DNA of 64,000 nt from Luzula sylvatica (GCA_946800325.1 OX326960.1:16967893-17031892), one strand, 5' to 3'; positions 1 through 12,115 are shown, counted from the first letter of the stretch. The notes: a model not told the origin generated them from the sequence alone. Made by a program: numbers and translations.

Positions 1-1155
1 GATGGAAAGGGAGTCTACTTGTCCAGGTAAACTTATCCTTTCCTTGTCTTAGATCAATCGATCCCATTAATTCCTTAAACGAGACTAATTCCTCTTCTGC
101 TTCTTTTGTCAGTTCAGATAGAAAAAGCGACTCTACTTCTCCAGCCAAAGAACAAAAAAGGCGAATTCGAATCCAATAATGCTTATAGAGAAATGGCGAT
201 GGGGGTTTTCTCGCACAGCGATCTTTCGAAAATCTGGGCTATAAAAGCACAAGAGAAGATGAAAATTTTCTTATGGTTAATGTGGCAAAACAAAATCCTC
301 ACCATTGAAAATTTGCAGAAAAGGGGTTGGCACTTTGCTAACAGATGCTGCATGTGCTTGAAGGATTCGGAATCGGTGGACCACCTGTTTAAATCCTGCA
401 AATTCGCCAGAGGGGCGTGGAAGAAGCTTAGATCTCTAGCAAATAAAGATACTTCGTCACCTCAAACAGTGGGAGAGTTGGTATCTTCACTGTTAGATCA
501 AGGTATGAATCAAGAGCTAAAGCAGATCGGAGTGTTTCTAGTCTTCGTGTTGTGGCGCGAACGCTGTAGAAGATCTTTCTCGAATAAGAAATTCTCAGAA
601 CAAGAGGTGGCGAGGGAGACATGGGAGGAACTCCTCATGTTCAGGCGAGCTAGAAAGATGAAGACAAATAGAGCACCGCCAGGAAACTCTCGAAGTGTTG
701 TCCATGAAGAAGATGAAGAGACGAGAGAGAGTAGATATGAGGAAGAAAGATAGATGAAGAGAGAACGGGGGAAAGAAGGTAGTGGAAGCAATAAATGTGT
801 CAGGAGATAAAGGCGGTGGAAGATTATGAGTGGTAGAGTGATGTGAGGTGCAGGAGGGGATTGGCACACAAATGAACGTGGAACATGGGTATGGCATGGT
901 CCAATTAAATGGGCTCCCTCTTCCGCTCTCATATCAGTGAAAAAAATTGTTTTTGTATTGGCCTTGTAAATATAAGGGCCAGGATTAATATGTAACATGT
1001 TTTTGGGTTGATAGTTTGTGTATGGGCTTTTGCAAAAGATTAGTTAGGCTGTAGTAAGAAGACTCAAAAACAATGTAATTCATGTGATATATAAAATTCA
1101 TTTGGAAGGAGGGTATTCAAACCTTCTCCAAATTTCTTCTTCAAAAAAAAAAAAA
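1..1155 (+). mobile_element. LINE 1: 3' end of a LINE retrotransposon
   Basis: The 3' part of a non-LTR retrotransposon, cut by the window edge. It holds the end of ORF2 (zinc-binding region after the reverse transcriptase), a 3' UTR of about 390 bases and a terminal A-run at 1143-1155. The body of the next LINE starts immediately after the A-run, so the two elements are abutted or nested. The true 5' end lies outside the window. Confidence 0.75.
106..753 (+). pseudogene. LINE ORF2 C-terminus (zf-RVT region), partial
   Basis: About 215 codons open from a TTG; there is no real start because the reading frame is the tail of a LINE polyprotein. The visible zf-RVT signature is KIFLWLMWQNKILTIENL followed by NRCCMCLKDSESVDHLFKSC, the Cys-x2-Cys...His-x4-Cys pattern found downstream of plant LINE reverse transcriptases. 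The C-terminal 60 residues are basic and acidic low-complexity sequence. The upstream 105 bases contain stops in this frame, so the polyprotein is interrupted or spliced there. The RT catalytic core is not in the window, so this piece cannot act alone. Confidence 0.7.
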
Positions 1156-2615
1156 TATATCCTAAATGGGCTATTAATGAAATAGATAAAATCAGGAAAA
1201 ATTTCTTGTGGAAAGGAAGTACTAATACTGGATATAATTTAGTAGATTGGGAAATAGTATGTCAACCTAAAGAGAAAGGGGGTTTAGGTGTGATTAACTT
1301 ACATATTTTTAATAAAGTATTACTAATTAAATGGTTGTGGTTATATTACATGTCAGAAGGGAAATTAGATTGGTATAACTTAATATATAAAAATAATGAT
1401 AATGATTTAACCCAAATAAATTCTAAAAAATATTCCTATTTTTGGAATGATGTAATGAAAAACATAGATTTTTTTAATCAAAGTTTAAACATCATTATTG
1501 ATAATGGAGAGAATATTAGTTTTTGGAAAGCAAGATGGTGTGGAAAACCTTTAATGTATAAATATTCAGAGTTATATTCTTTTTCAGAAACAAAAACTGG
1601 TACATTGCAATATTTTATAAAAATTATGAATGAAAATAATCTATATAGAAGTTTAGGAATTAACATACCATTGTCAAATGTAGCTTTAAACCAGTTTGTT
1701 CAATTGGAACATCTTTGTCAGTCTTTTGATCTTAATCCACAACAGAGAGATATACTTGAGTGGTATTGGAATAGTAAAAAAACCTACACATGTAAGAGTA
1801 CATATAAAACATTAGCACAAGGTATATACATTAAGGCATATTATCATAAAATTTGGAAATTAAAAATTGAATTAAAAATAAAAATATTTATTTGGCTAAT
1901 ATTTTTAAATAAAGTTCTAACTATTGATAATTTAAAAAAGAGAGGATGGAATATAGTAAACAGATGTATTTTATGTCACAAGGAAGAACAAACTATAATA
2001 CACTTAATATCAGAATGTGAATATACAAAATCTATCTGGTCTAAAATACATGGTTTATTAGGTTTGGAATATGCAAATCAATTAAACCCACTTCAGTTAT
2101 TACTAAGTTTTAAAATAAATAAAGAATATAAATCTCTAATAAGCTTAATAATGTATCATACATGACTGGAAAGATGTAGAAGAACATTTACAACTAAAAA
2201 CTTTTCTGAATGGCAAGTGATAGATTACATATTATATGAACATAAGCTAAATCATTTAGTAAAACAAAAAGTATCTAATTCATATATATATAATGATATA
2301 CATCATTTTGATATGCATCACAATAATGATTCAAGTTCAGACTATAGTACTAATGATGAGAGTTTTGATAATGAAAGCTTAAATGAAGAAGAAAACTACT
2401 ACACTAATATTTTAACTGATGAAGGTACAGTACAAACAGAGACAGGAGAAGAACAATCTCAAGAATCAAGACAAGATGGAGTAGATCTACAAGTTACTGA
2501 AGATGAAGGTGCCAATGCAAGTACAAAAAAGGGAGAATCACAAGGAAATCAAGGCGATGCAAGCAAAATCAAACAACAAAAGGGGTTTAATCAACCTAAT
2601 ACTCAAAATCGATAA
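1156..2615 (+). pseudogene. LINE 2 ORF2 C-terminus with in-frame stop
   Basis: Reads in one frame from the RT thumb (NFLWKGSTNTGYNLVDW, then KGGLGVINLHIFNKVLLIKW) to a zf-RVT region (IFIWLIFLNKVLTIDNLKKR; NRCILCHKEEQTIIHLISEC). A single TGA at 2163-2165 interrupts the conserved W-x-ERCRRTF segment just after zf-RVT. The same frame is then open to 2615 through an acidic, Asn/Ser-rich tail. The RT catalytic YxDD motif lies upstream of the truncation, so the copy is dead regardless of the stop. The family assignment is firm; function is not retained. Confidence 0.75.
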
Positions 2616-2642
2616 CCAAATTACAACTCAGCAACAGAGAAA

Positions 2643-2915
2643 ATGAAAATCTGGTGGTTTCAGTCTGATTTAACAAACGAAGAAAGAGATTCAATAAATT
2701 CGAGAAGTAACATAAGAGAAGAAGACGAAATGCATACCTTACAGGTTATCTCTGATGGTCTTCGAGACTTCATACCATCAAGCGATGATTCCAGATCGAA
2801 ACAGGTTCCAAACCAAATCTCTCATTCCACACAAGGCAACAATTTTTTGAACGGTAAAGAGATACCAAACTATGAAGAGCTTGAGGAGTTAGCGTTTATA
2901 TCCTCTGAAGAATAA
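2643..2915 (+). CDS. Unrecognised 90-codon ORF in LINE 2 tail
   Basis: An ATG-started ORF of 90 codons lies between the end of the LINE 2 polyprotein frame and its poly(A). It is rich in Glu, Ser and Asp, with no recognisable domain. It probably belongs to the LINE 3' region: either an out-of-frame continuation of the tail or chance. No promoter or splice context is apparent. Confidence 0.25.
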   Translation: MKIWWFQSDLTNEERDSINSRSNIREEDEMHTLQVISDGLRDFIPSSDDSRSKQVPNQISHSTQGNNFLNGKEIPNYEELEELAFISSEE

Positions 2916-3503
2916 GAAGGCAGACGAATGAAGGAGGTGAAACTTTAAATGAAAGAATCACAGATCAAGGAGGTAGAAGGAAGAGTTGTGATTTGCGTTT
3001 ATAAGGAAAGGTAAACTGTGGTTATTGGATTTAAGGATTGCTGAAGAGTGATGATCGGAGTTAAGGATTGCTGAAGAGTGATGATCGGAGCTAAGGATTG
3101 CTGAAGATTGTCAAGCGACGGGAAGAAGGAGATAGGGCGACATGAGAGAAAAAGAAGACAAAGAGGCGGCGGGAGAACGAAAGGAAAGAGAGAGACGGAG
3201 AGAACGAGGACTATGGTTTTATACCTAGGTCACCACTCAACTCGGTCACCGCCAAATAAAACCGGGAAACGAAATACCAAATGAAACAATAGAATATAGA
3301 TTCCTGAATTTGCTAATGCAGGATTTCTATACATTGGTTAATGGTAATATGTAAGTTCTTGTGATAATTAATGAGGGTATTTAGGATTAGTATTTTATAA
3401 TTTTAGGTCAAATATCCTCTAATTTGTAAGAACTTATCAATATTATATAAATTCAATAGACGTAGGACTTAAGAGCATATTCTATTTTTCTCAAAAAAAA
3501 AAA

Positions 3504-4495
3504 GTATTTGCAGATTAGGTGTACTTTGAAAAAGGGACAAAACAAATGAGAACACCCTCTTGTCCTCAATTTTTAAGTTGATGTACAGCATCTTCAAATT
3601 CTGGAATATCATTGGGAATTTCCAAATACCGTGCAACTTGGCAAGAGACTACAATCAAAATGTTTAAGTCAGAAAAAATCAACACAAAAAAAATGTAGAC
3701 ATATATACTAATTTTATGTTTTTTTACCTCTATGAAGTATGATCCCAAAGCCAGCATTTCAAGATTAGGCCCACCAAATACTTGTTCAAGATAGATCTTA
3801 CGAGATTCAGTTTCAACGAGCAATCCGTGTAGATCGACACTCAGAGTAAGAAGGTTTGGTGCATTTAAATAGAAAGCCATAAACTTGCCATCGATATCCA
3901 AATGTTTCAAATTCGGTGCTTGGATATTTAAAATGGTGCAAGTTCCGCAACGGCATATTTTCAAGTTCTCCAACACGGGAGAACGCAAAACAAGTTGCTT
4001 GAGGCAATCGTTAGAAATATCAACCGATTGTATATCAAGGGTATGAAGAAATTTAAATCCTTTGAATCCCACGGGTAATTTGACGGAACACCTCACAAGA
4101 AAAAGAGAAGTTAGAGTATCGCAGGAGAATAAGCTCGAATGGATTTTGTATCGCGAACTATAATTAAAATCAAGTTTGAGTTCCTTGATTCCATTTCTTG
4201 ACAAGTTACTAATCCACCGATCAATTGCATCAGAGCATCGTTCCCTAGTCTTAAGATCAAATTTTAGAATTGGACCACTATGTTGGAGAAGAATCGTTTC
4301 GACCATTTTTTTAATGGAAGGGGATGAAAGTGAAACATAGCAAGAATCAGAATCCCGGATTTTAAGTTCCGGAATTGAAGTCCAGGTGCATTTCCACGTG
4401 CGGGACAAAACGCTCGTTCTCCCAGCCTCTTTTATCGGTAAGTAAGTGAGAATTTTCTCTCTGATATCTTCCGGGAGGCTGCTTATGAAATCCAT
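3504..4495 (-). pseudogene. F-box/FBD/LRR gene copy A, truncated by a LINE
   Basis: F-box proteins of this class recruit substrates to SCF ubiquitin ligases. Exon 1 (4495-3728, 256 codons) starts MDFISSLPEDIREKILTYLP, a clear F-box, and continues into leucine-rich repeats (GFKGFKFLHTL; SPVLENLKIC). Donor ATAGAG|GTAAAA; acceptor at 3649-3650. Exon 2 (3648 downward) reads FPMIFQNLKMLYI and on to FQSTPNLQIL, where the LINE A-run takes over. The rest of exon 2 and the FBD exon are lost from this locus. The leader appears to contain an intron (about 4562-4856, acceptor before GGCGTTAATC, donor AAAG|GTGAGT), conserved in copy C. Exon 1 is fully open, so a truncated product cannot be excluded. Confidence in family is high; loss of the 3' part is seen directly. 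Confidence 0.85.
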
Positions 4496-5230
4496 TTTCT
4501 TATAAGTAGATTTTGGAGCGAAATGTTTTTTGTTATGCTAAATCTCTCGATGATTAACGCCCTGAAATTAATGACAAAAGCAGTAAAAGGTTTGTACTTA
4601 AAAATCATTATTTAGCTGCAAGTAAAGGGTGATGAATAAAAAGAAATCTAAACTAAACATCTCAAATATATTGTTAAAAAAAAAAAAAATGTTGAAAAAC
4701 ACGATAACTTTCGCAACAGGCACCAAATTGCAATTATCTCAAGAGGAAGTGGCTTACGATGTGTATTGGTGAATAAACCCTCACTAAAAAAGAAAATCCA
4801 AACTCTCCAAAACCTGAGTTTAATAAAAAAAAAAAGTAAAGTGAAATAAAACTCACTTTGTAATTTCCTCTAGGCAGCACAGAAGAAATCCCATGCAAAT
4901 GTTAATTTCAGTCAAATCTGGAGCTTTTGAATTGGATTTACACGTTTTCCTTTTCCTCGTCATTTTTTATTATTTTAAGGTTGGGGTGACTGGTGAGCAA
5001 CTTTCGGCTGGATTTTGAATTTTTTTGAAATGGATTTACACGTTTTCCTTTTGAAATGGATTTACACGATTTAAGAAATCCAACTTTAAATTCAATCAAA
5101 GTTCTATCTTTTCTCTGAGACCATAATGTTTTCTATTTACATATGCACTAATTTTAATATATTTGTAAATATTTTTGTAATGCTTATATAGTATTTTTAT
5201 ATACACGTATTCTATAAACTTTCATATTTT
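3504..5230 (-). repeat. Segmental duplicate A of 14700-16414
   Basis: Coding sequence, introns, leader and upstream DNA of F-box copy A match 14700-16414 closely throughout, in the same orientation. Shared non-coding landmarks include GGGCGTTAATCATCGAG and ACACGTTTTCCTTTTCCTCG (strand-adjusted). Similarity stops near TTCATATTTTA in both: copy A runs into AT-rich DNA, copy C into the 39-bp tandem array. Confidence 0.85.
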
Positions 5231-5706
5231 ATATTTTTCATTTACTCGAATGCTATTTTTGTATTATAGAATATCTCGTTTTTATAGTAACAGCATAAAA
5301 TATCTAAATTAATTCATGAGGCTTTCAAATCATAAGAATGATTAACAAACTCAAATGATTGACAAACTTGGTTAGGAAACTGAAATGATATGGAATGATG
5401 GTAATAAAAATATAAGAGTCAAAATATGAAACAAATCATTATTTTTAGGCACATATTTAAAAAAAAAAAAAGGTAATAGTTCTCTAATTTTTGTACGCAT
5501 ATTCATTATATTTTATTAATACATTACAGACTCATCATGAATAACAACAAGTAATATTTCAGACCCATCATTTCATCAATATATTTACAAATAAATTTGG
5601 GCTTCCGGCGAAGCGTTTGTAACGACAAAAAAAAACATCATTTTTTCAAAATCATCAATTCATAAATATATTACAAGATAATAAGCAAATGACTCTTGAC
5701 ACAAAT
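5231..5706. other. AT-rich intergenic stretch
   Basis: Low-complexity AT-rich sequence between the A duplication and the 3' end of gene B. I see no gene or element signature. Confidence 0.5.
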
Positions 5707-7090
5707 CTACTTCATAATGATTTGAGCTTTTGAAGATGCCCATTCAAGCTTAAATAGATTCTTAAAGCACATTTCCTCCTCTAGGTACAAGAATATCATG
5801 CCGTGTAGGATAAGTTCTAGAAGTTGGGGAGCAGATTCTAACACGAACCTCGTGAAACAAACTGCATCTTCGACGCCGTCGGAATCTAAGGAAACGTTCA
5901 CAATCTGGAGGCTTTTTAGAGTGAACTTTTTTCCATTCATTGCTCCACAAAAGTCGCAAATATCGTATATCTACAATGAACACGAAAAATCAGCAAATAA
6001 AAATATCACATAAATTGAGAAATACTAAATTTTCCTAAAAAAAAAAGACTACATTTATGTGGAGTACTTCTAGATTAGGCGCACTTTGAAGTATGGATAA
6101 AACAACCGCAGCCGACCTTTTGTTATTCGACGGAATCGACAAATTCTTCAAATTATGGAATATCATCGGAAACTTGCCAATATCATGCAAACGGGCAAGA
6201 CACTAAAATGAAATATTAGGTTAGAAATAATGAAATATTAATAAAAAATATATAAAAATATTAACTAACTTTATGAAATTTACCTTAATTAAATATGATC
6301 CAACAACGTTTAGCATTTCAAGATTAGGACAACAAAGAGCTTGCTCATGATTGCTCTTACTAAATTGAAAGGGTTTATCTCTCTCATATAAATATTCTTT
6401 TAGAGTAAGAAGGTTTGGCGTATGCAAATAGAAAGCCTCGACAGAGCCCGAAACATGCAAATATTTCAAATTTGGCGCTTGAATATCTAAGACTAAAATG
6501 GAGCTCATGCTAAATAATTTTAGATTCTCCAACACGGGACAGCACGAGATAAGTTTCTTGATGCAGTCATCAGAAATATTTACATTTCGGAAAGTAAGGT
6601 TACGAAGAAATCTAAATCCTTTGAATCCCACGGGTAATTTGAGAAAACAGCTTTGAAGGAAAATAGAAGTCAGGTTTTCACAAGAGAAGAAACTCAAATA
6701 AATTGGGTATGTTGAACAATAAGTAAAATCAAGTTTGATTTCCTTGATTTCAGTTCCGGATAAGGTACTAATCCACCTATCAAATGCATCAAAAGAACAA
6801 TAGTCCATAGTATCAAGATCAAATTTGAGAACTGGACTGCTTCGTTGGAGAAAAATCTCATCGACCGTTTCGTCAGTGAGAGTAGAATTAGGAAATTCAT
6901 CATACCAGATCTTAAGTTCGGGAATCGAAGTCCAGGTGTACTTCCATGCACTGGATAGAACACTAGTTCTCCCCGCCTCTTTTATCGGCAAATAAGTAAG
7001 GATTTGTTCTTTGATATTTTCTGGTAGATTACTAATGAAATCAACTTTAGATGAAGAACCAGCCTTATAATTTCTCGCTCGAGGAGCCAT
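5707..7090 (-). CDS. F-box/LRR/FBD protein, intact copy B (3 exons)
   Basis: Predicted SCF ubiquitin-ligase substrate adaptor. Exons are 7090-6284, 6202-6053 and 5970-5707, all with GT-AG borders and in phase, giving 406 residues. Start ATG at 7090 (MAPRARNYKAG) precedes the F-box (VDFISNLPENIKEQILTYLP, about residues 17-60). LRR-like segments follow (GFKGFRFLRNLTF; CPVLENLKLF; PNLEMLNVVGSY). Exon 2 gives KFPMIFHNLKNLSI and SAPNLEVLHIN; exon 3 gives the FBD region (CFTRFVLESAPQLLELILHG). The leader has its own intron (7292-7094, donor CACG|GTGAGT). This is the only copy in the window without a visible disabling change. The true substrate is unknown. Paralogues A and C share its exon structure but not its leader. 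Confidence 0.85.
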
Positions 7091-7093
7091 TTC

Positions 7094-7330
7094 CTGGAAT
7101 AAACAAGATAAAATCAAAGATTCAAAATATATTTAAGAAAAACAGTAACTTTCTTTTCAAATTACTAATCCTAAACACCAAATAATGTTTTCAAATCAAA
7201 ATTAAACCCTAAATTAAACCCTCAAAGTCCCAATCAGAACGAAAAGGAAAAGAAGAGACCAATCGGCAATCAAAAAGTAAGAACAAACTCACCGTGTAGA
7301 TTGATTGATCGAATCCAGTAAAAAACACGA
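7094..7330 (-). promoter_or_regulatory. Leader exon and leader intron of F-box gene B
   Basis: The ATG at 7090 is preceded by an acceptor (TTCCAG|GAA) at 7094-7095. The intron runs 7292-7094, and a short exon upstream ends CAATCTACACG. The same exon-intron junction sequence recurs at 12000-12100 on the plus strand in front of the SPT5 fragment. Confidence 0.6.
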
Positions 7331-7339
7331 TAATCAAGA

Positions 7340-7894
7340 GAGGGCGAAAGAGATGAGAGAAGAAACGAGAAGTAGTTAGTTTGGGAATTGGGATAATGAA
7401 ATGAAATGTCGGTAAAAGATAGGGTTTCTATTCAGATTTTGCGCTGCTTCGTTTTCTTCCCGCCTTCTGATTTACAGGTGCGATGGTAGTCGGTTAAAAT
7501 AATAATGGAAAAGAAGAAGTAGGGCTTTCTATTTATTAAAATGAAACCCAATGAATTATGGGCCTAATTAAGTGATTATGAAAGATAATAATATATAAAA
7601 TGCTATAAATTTGTAACCTAGTTATTTATTATTTATAGTATTCAAAATTATTTAAAAAGAATTAATATTCATATAACAGTATTTGTGTATATAAAAATAT
7701 TATTTTGTTATATTATATAAATATTTGCGGTTTCATATCTTAAATAGTTAAATGTCAGATTATTAATTTTTTTAGAAAATTTGCCCACATTCTTATTTGT
7801 GCATTAAAAAAAAAACTAAATTTTTACACGATGCAAAAAAATACATATTTGCATAATACAATTTTAAGTATTATTATTTATATTTTAAAAGGGA
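7340..7894. other. Upstream region of gene B and AT-rich DNA
   Basis: Probable promoter side of gene B on the minus strand, then AT-rich DNA. No clear TATA box was chosen and no other feature was seen. Confidence 0.3.
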
Positions 7895-8075
7895 ATTTCT
7901 AGTGCATGCCATCCTTAATCACTCATGCGCGTCGTATGCTATAAAGAGGCGTCACGTGAAAAAGTATGCTTAAAAAAACGCTGACATAAAATTAGACGAG
8001 CGGCCGATTTTTTCGGACAACACCTAATATTTGTGCATCGTCCAATGTATCTCCCGTCTGATATTTAGGTAGTTG
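7895..8075. repeat. Dispersed repeat, copy 1 (pair with 48240-48420)
   Basis: Shares the ordered words CGTCACGTGA, TTAAAAAAACGC, AAATTAGA(C/T)GAGCG, TTTTTTCGGACA and CACCTAAT with 48300-48385. Both copies are diverged and sit in AT-rich DNA. No terminal repeats or coding capacity were seen, so the class is unknown. Confidence 0.55.
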
Positions 8076-8079
8076 TTTT

Positions 8080-9640
8080 ATACCTTTAAATTTAACATTT
8101 ATACTTTTCAACTTCAAATTTGTATATTTTTACAATGAAGAAGATATAAATAACGACATAACTTTATTCATAATATAGAAAAAGAGTATAAAATTAACGT
8201 AGTTCATTTTATATACATTTCACATTCATATTTATACATTTTTATAATAAATAAATATAAATAACAATAGACATTTTTCATATTATAAAAAATATATGTA
8301 AATAATAATAAAAAAATGACAACATATCTTTAATTCAAGCTATATTAAAAAGGTATAAATAAAAAAAAAGATAATCCCATGTAAAGAAAATATATAAATA
8401 ATAAATAAACAACAAATCTTTAATCCATGATATATAAAAAATATAGCAAAAATAAATATAAAAAAGAGCAGATTTTTAATTCCAAATATAGAAAAACTTA
8501 TTAATCATAGTAAAACACTAGAGAAATGACAATAAAGATATATGAATAATAGTGAAAGAAGTATAAAATATAACATATCCTTAATCCATAATATTTGATT
8601 GTGTGTGAGTCACAAGTAACCATAGTTGCGAATTCGAATTTAATTAACATGAATGGATGAAGGACCACCGAACCTTTTTTCATTTACTCATTTTTTATTT
8701 AATCCATAATATAAAAAACAACATATCTAACCCCCAAAATATCACACATACCACTCCAACATGATTTTCGTGAAGAAAGAAGTGACGGGAGGGTTTTTCT
8801 GGTGACTAGGTAGGGCTTCCTTCTCGAGTTCGATACCGGATGAGTCAAGAAAGGTAGTTATGGCAATAAAGTACATGAGAAACATTTTGGAGATTTTTGT
8901 GCAAAATAAAACGTGAGGGCTTTTATAATATTCATGAAAGTCTGGGTTTATGAAAAAAAATCTGATCATTTTTATATGAAGATGTACTCAGTTCTGGGCG
9001 TTTTGCAAAATAACAGATGACCATGTATTGATGATGTGTAAATTCATGTTGGATCAATTATAATTGTTTTGTCATTTCAAATTAACTCACAAAATAAAAT
9101 ATAAATAACTAAATATAAATGGAAGATTAAAGTTTAAGACTCCGCTTACCACATGATGGTAAGTTGTTTTTAATACTGTTTTTAATGTAAAAATCAATAA
9201 TAACTTCGATTTGTGTTGATCTAAACAAATTTATTCAAAAAAATAGTGTTTCAATGATAAAAATAAAAGAGAAAAGTTTATCCGCTAAAATATAAACAAT
9301 AGTGTTGCAAATGCAAGTGTTAGCGTTACAGTATGATGTTTGTTTTAGAAAATTTTATTTTTGTGTATTTTACATAAGCTAGTTTCTAATTAAGAAATTT
9401 TTTAGAGAAACATATTTTTTATTTCTTTTGTATGTATTATCCTCCAGAACTAAAAATTTGATTATTTGCACCGATTAGCCTTCAATTTTTGCGTTGCAAA
9501 AAAAAAAAATATGAAAATCATGTATTTTACACGTGTGTTTTCTTTTACATCGTTGTTATTAAAAAAAATTAAATATTTTGTTCGTGTTAAACATCAACTT
9601 CGGTACTTGGAAAAAATATAAACATTATGTAGTTTTCATG
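8080..9640. other. AT-rich sequence without genes
   Basis: Very AT-rich, with many stops in all frames. Only short chance ORFs occur (60-75 codons) with no recognisable domains. Confidence 0.5.
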
Positions 9641-9644
9641 TGAT

Positions 9645-10250
9645 TTGCAAACTATGTAGTATGGAGAAAATTTGAGAATTGAGTAATTTGAATGTCTTCA
9701 AAACTTAAAAGTTGCAACTTCAAAAAAAAAACTTAAAAATTGAGTATTTTATACGTGTTAAAGTTTATTGGCTGTATTTATTAAAAAACTCGATTTTTTA
9801 ATATTTTGTGTGTGTTAGTATATTCTGATTTCACATGGAATAGCAAAAATAAAATGTAGAATTCACGAAATAAATTGTCTTGAATAGAACAAAATTGCAT
9901 CCATCAAGATTCATTTCATAAATTTATCACATGATACTAAATAATTACCGGTTCTAGAACTCAATGATACTTTGGGTTCACAAAAGCCCTTCGAAACAAC
10001 ATACATCAATGATGCTTCATAAATACAGTATATGATATTAAATACATAACATATATATTTAATAATAATTCAAGCTTTTGTAGAAACTCGGTTGACTCAG
10101 CTGAAAATTTAGTATGTTAATTATTCAAATCCATTTATTCTTTTAATACATACAAAACAAGAAATGGTGTACTTTAAAATAAGAATAAATATAACATCAA
10201 ACATAAATATATATTTGGACATCAACAAATAAAATAAAAATATATTACTA
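9645..10250 (+). repeat. Direct repeat X, copy 1
   Basis: A roughly 600-base segment containing GAGAAAATTTGAGAATTGAG, AAAGTTTATTGGCTG and ACCGGTTCTAGAACTCAATG recurs at about 10570-11170 in the same order and orientation. It contains GCCCTTCGAAAC, which on the minus strand resembles the FBD-exon ending of the F-box genes here. It may be a scrap of a further F-box copy. Confidence 0.75.
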
Positions 10251-10569
10251 ATCCATAATAACTACACTCTATATTGGGACTTGGTGAACTATTTATGACA
10301 CTTCAATTGACTTATTATTTTGGGGGCTTGGAATACTCTATAAGATTCTTTAATTAGTTATTTGTTTTAGGACATGTATTGTCAATTGCGTTTTCCAAAT
10401 TTAACGGCTTTCACACTGAAGTTATTCTGAAGATTATATAAAACAATGTTGTATGTTTTCGTTCGTATATTTGTAAAAAAATGATAGACGAATCATTATA
10501 CTAAAAACTCAACAAGAGAAGAATAAAATGTTCATTGTGAAGTAAGAAGAGAATATTAGAACCATTTTG

Positions 10570-11170
10570 GTGCACATAAATCATGTATTACGGAGAAAAT
10601 TTGAGAATTGAGTAATTTGAATGTCTTCGGAACTTGAAAATTGCAACTTAAATTTTTTTTTAAAAATCGAGTATTTTTCATGTGTTAAAGTTTATTGGCT
10701 GCATTTACTAGAAAAACTCGAATTTTTAATATTTTGTATGTGTTAATATTTTCTGATTTCAAATGAAATAGCAAAAATAAAATGTAGAATTCACGGATAC
10801 TAAATAATTACCGGTTCTAGAACTCAATGATACTTTGGGCTTTCACAAAAACCCTTTGAAACAACAGACTTCATAAATACTATATGATAATAATAATAAA
10901 TACATAAATATATATTTCAACATCAACAAAATTCATGTAATCTTTACTGCATACATCTATTTTCGAGCTTTGTAGAAACTCACGAGTTAATCTGGCATGT
11001 GCAAAATCCAAAATGACTCGTTTGACTCATCAGAAAATTTAATATGTTAATTATTCAAATCCATGTAATCTTTAATACATACAAAACAATAAATTGTTTA
11101 ATTTAAAATAAGAGTAAATATAATATCAAACATAAATATATATTTGAACATCAACAAATAAAAATACATC
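10570..11170 (+). repeat. Direct repeat X, copy 2
   Basis: Second copy of the 9645-10250 segment, about 0.9 kb downstream. It differs by small indels: the stretch between the CACGGA and ACCGGTTCTAGAAC words is shorter here. Confidence 0.75.
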
Positions 11171-11980
11171 ACTTTCTTGAAATGTTTGTGTGTTTATAAT
11201 ATCTTGCTTTGTAAATATAGCACTTGATAAGTGATTACACAATTTTTAAAAAATAAAAATCAAATATGTATTTAACTTGTATTTCTACTTTCACAATGTT
11301 ATTTATTTTGAATAATAACTCTAAAAAACCCTCACCACGTCAAATATTGTGAGGGAAATGTAAATAGTACAAATATCTATAAAAATAATTTTTTAAAAAA
11401 TAAGTAATGTTTTATTGTGCAAACAATAATAAATAATGCACATTTGTAAAGAGAAAAAAGAAAATCAATTTAAAGATGGGCTCATCTTTAATAGTCCAAC
11501 AAATAAATTTAGTTCTATTTTCAAAAAGTCAGATGGGCTAGGCTCCTTTAAATCATTAGACCTGTGTTTGATCCCCAATTCCCCATTGCGCTTAAATTGA
11601 GAAGAAACGAATGAGAAGAAACGCAGAGGCGTGAATCTCATATACCAGATACGAATCTCCAATTTTTGGAATTTGCGTCGGAGTTCTTCTTTGCTGCCTA
11701 GTGACAAGGTGATTTTTGTAGAGATGTTCCAAATGGAAGCTCCATTTGTGTTTTTTTTCTTTTTTTTCTTGACCTTTTTTGAGGAAATCTTATTTTGTTT
11801 TCGTCTGTTGTGTATTGAGTGGGGGTTTGTCCACTAATTCCCACTTAAATCACTCATCCACACTATATATTAGCTATTTTAAGCTTTTTCATTTTTAATT
11901 TAACCATTAATGACCAATTATTCACTGTAACAGGTCTGAGCTCATTTAGGGTTTCGACTGGAAAATTGGGTCGGTGTGTC
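11171..11980. other. AT-rich DNA leading into the SPT5 chimera
   Basis: No gene is supported. Near 11580-11760 the sequence becomes less AT-rich, and a T-rich run follows; it could contain the promoter of the downstream chimera, but no clear core element was identified. Confidence 0.3.
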
Positions 11981-11982
11981 TC

Positions 11983-12115
11983 AAGTCGTTTTTTACTGGA
12001 TTGTCGTGTTTTTTACTGGATTGGATCAAGCAATCTACACGGTGAGTTTGTTCTTACTTTTTGATTGGTCTCTTCTTTTCCTTTTCCTTCTGATTGAGAC
12101 TTTGAGAATTGAGAT
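11983..12115 (+). promoter_or_regulatory. Copied F-box leader exon and intron start
   Basis: GTGTTTTTTACTGGATT, CAATCTACACGGTGAGTTTG and TTGGTCTCTTCTTTTCC are shared with the leader of F-box gene B (minus strand, 7330-7240), including the donor GTGAGT at the same place. The word TTTTTTACTGGATTG is tandemly doubled here. It lies directly upstream of the SPT5 fragment, so it may serve as that gene's leader. Confidence 0.65.

Larger units (their letters stand above)
1156..3503 (+). mobile_element. LINE 2: 5'-truncated LINE inserted in F-box copy A
   Basis: A second, different non-LTR element. Homology begins in the last part of the RT domain (PKWAINEIDKIRKNFLW) and runs through zf-RVT, a long tail and a 3' UTR to an A-run at 3493-3503. 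The next base begins coding sequence of the minus-strand F-box gene A, whose intact version can be read in copy C at 14700. The insertion is therefore in an exon. Codon use is strikingly AT-rich compared with LINE 1. No matching target duplication is visible upstream, because the 5' boundary is occupied by LINE 1. Confidence 0.8.
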
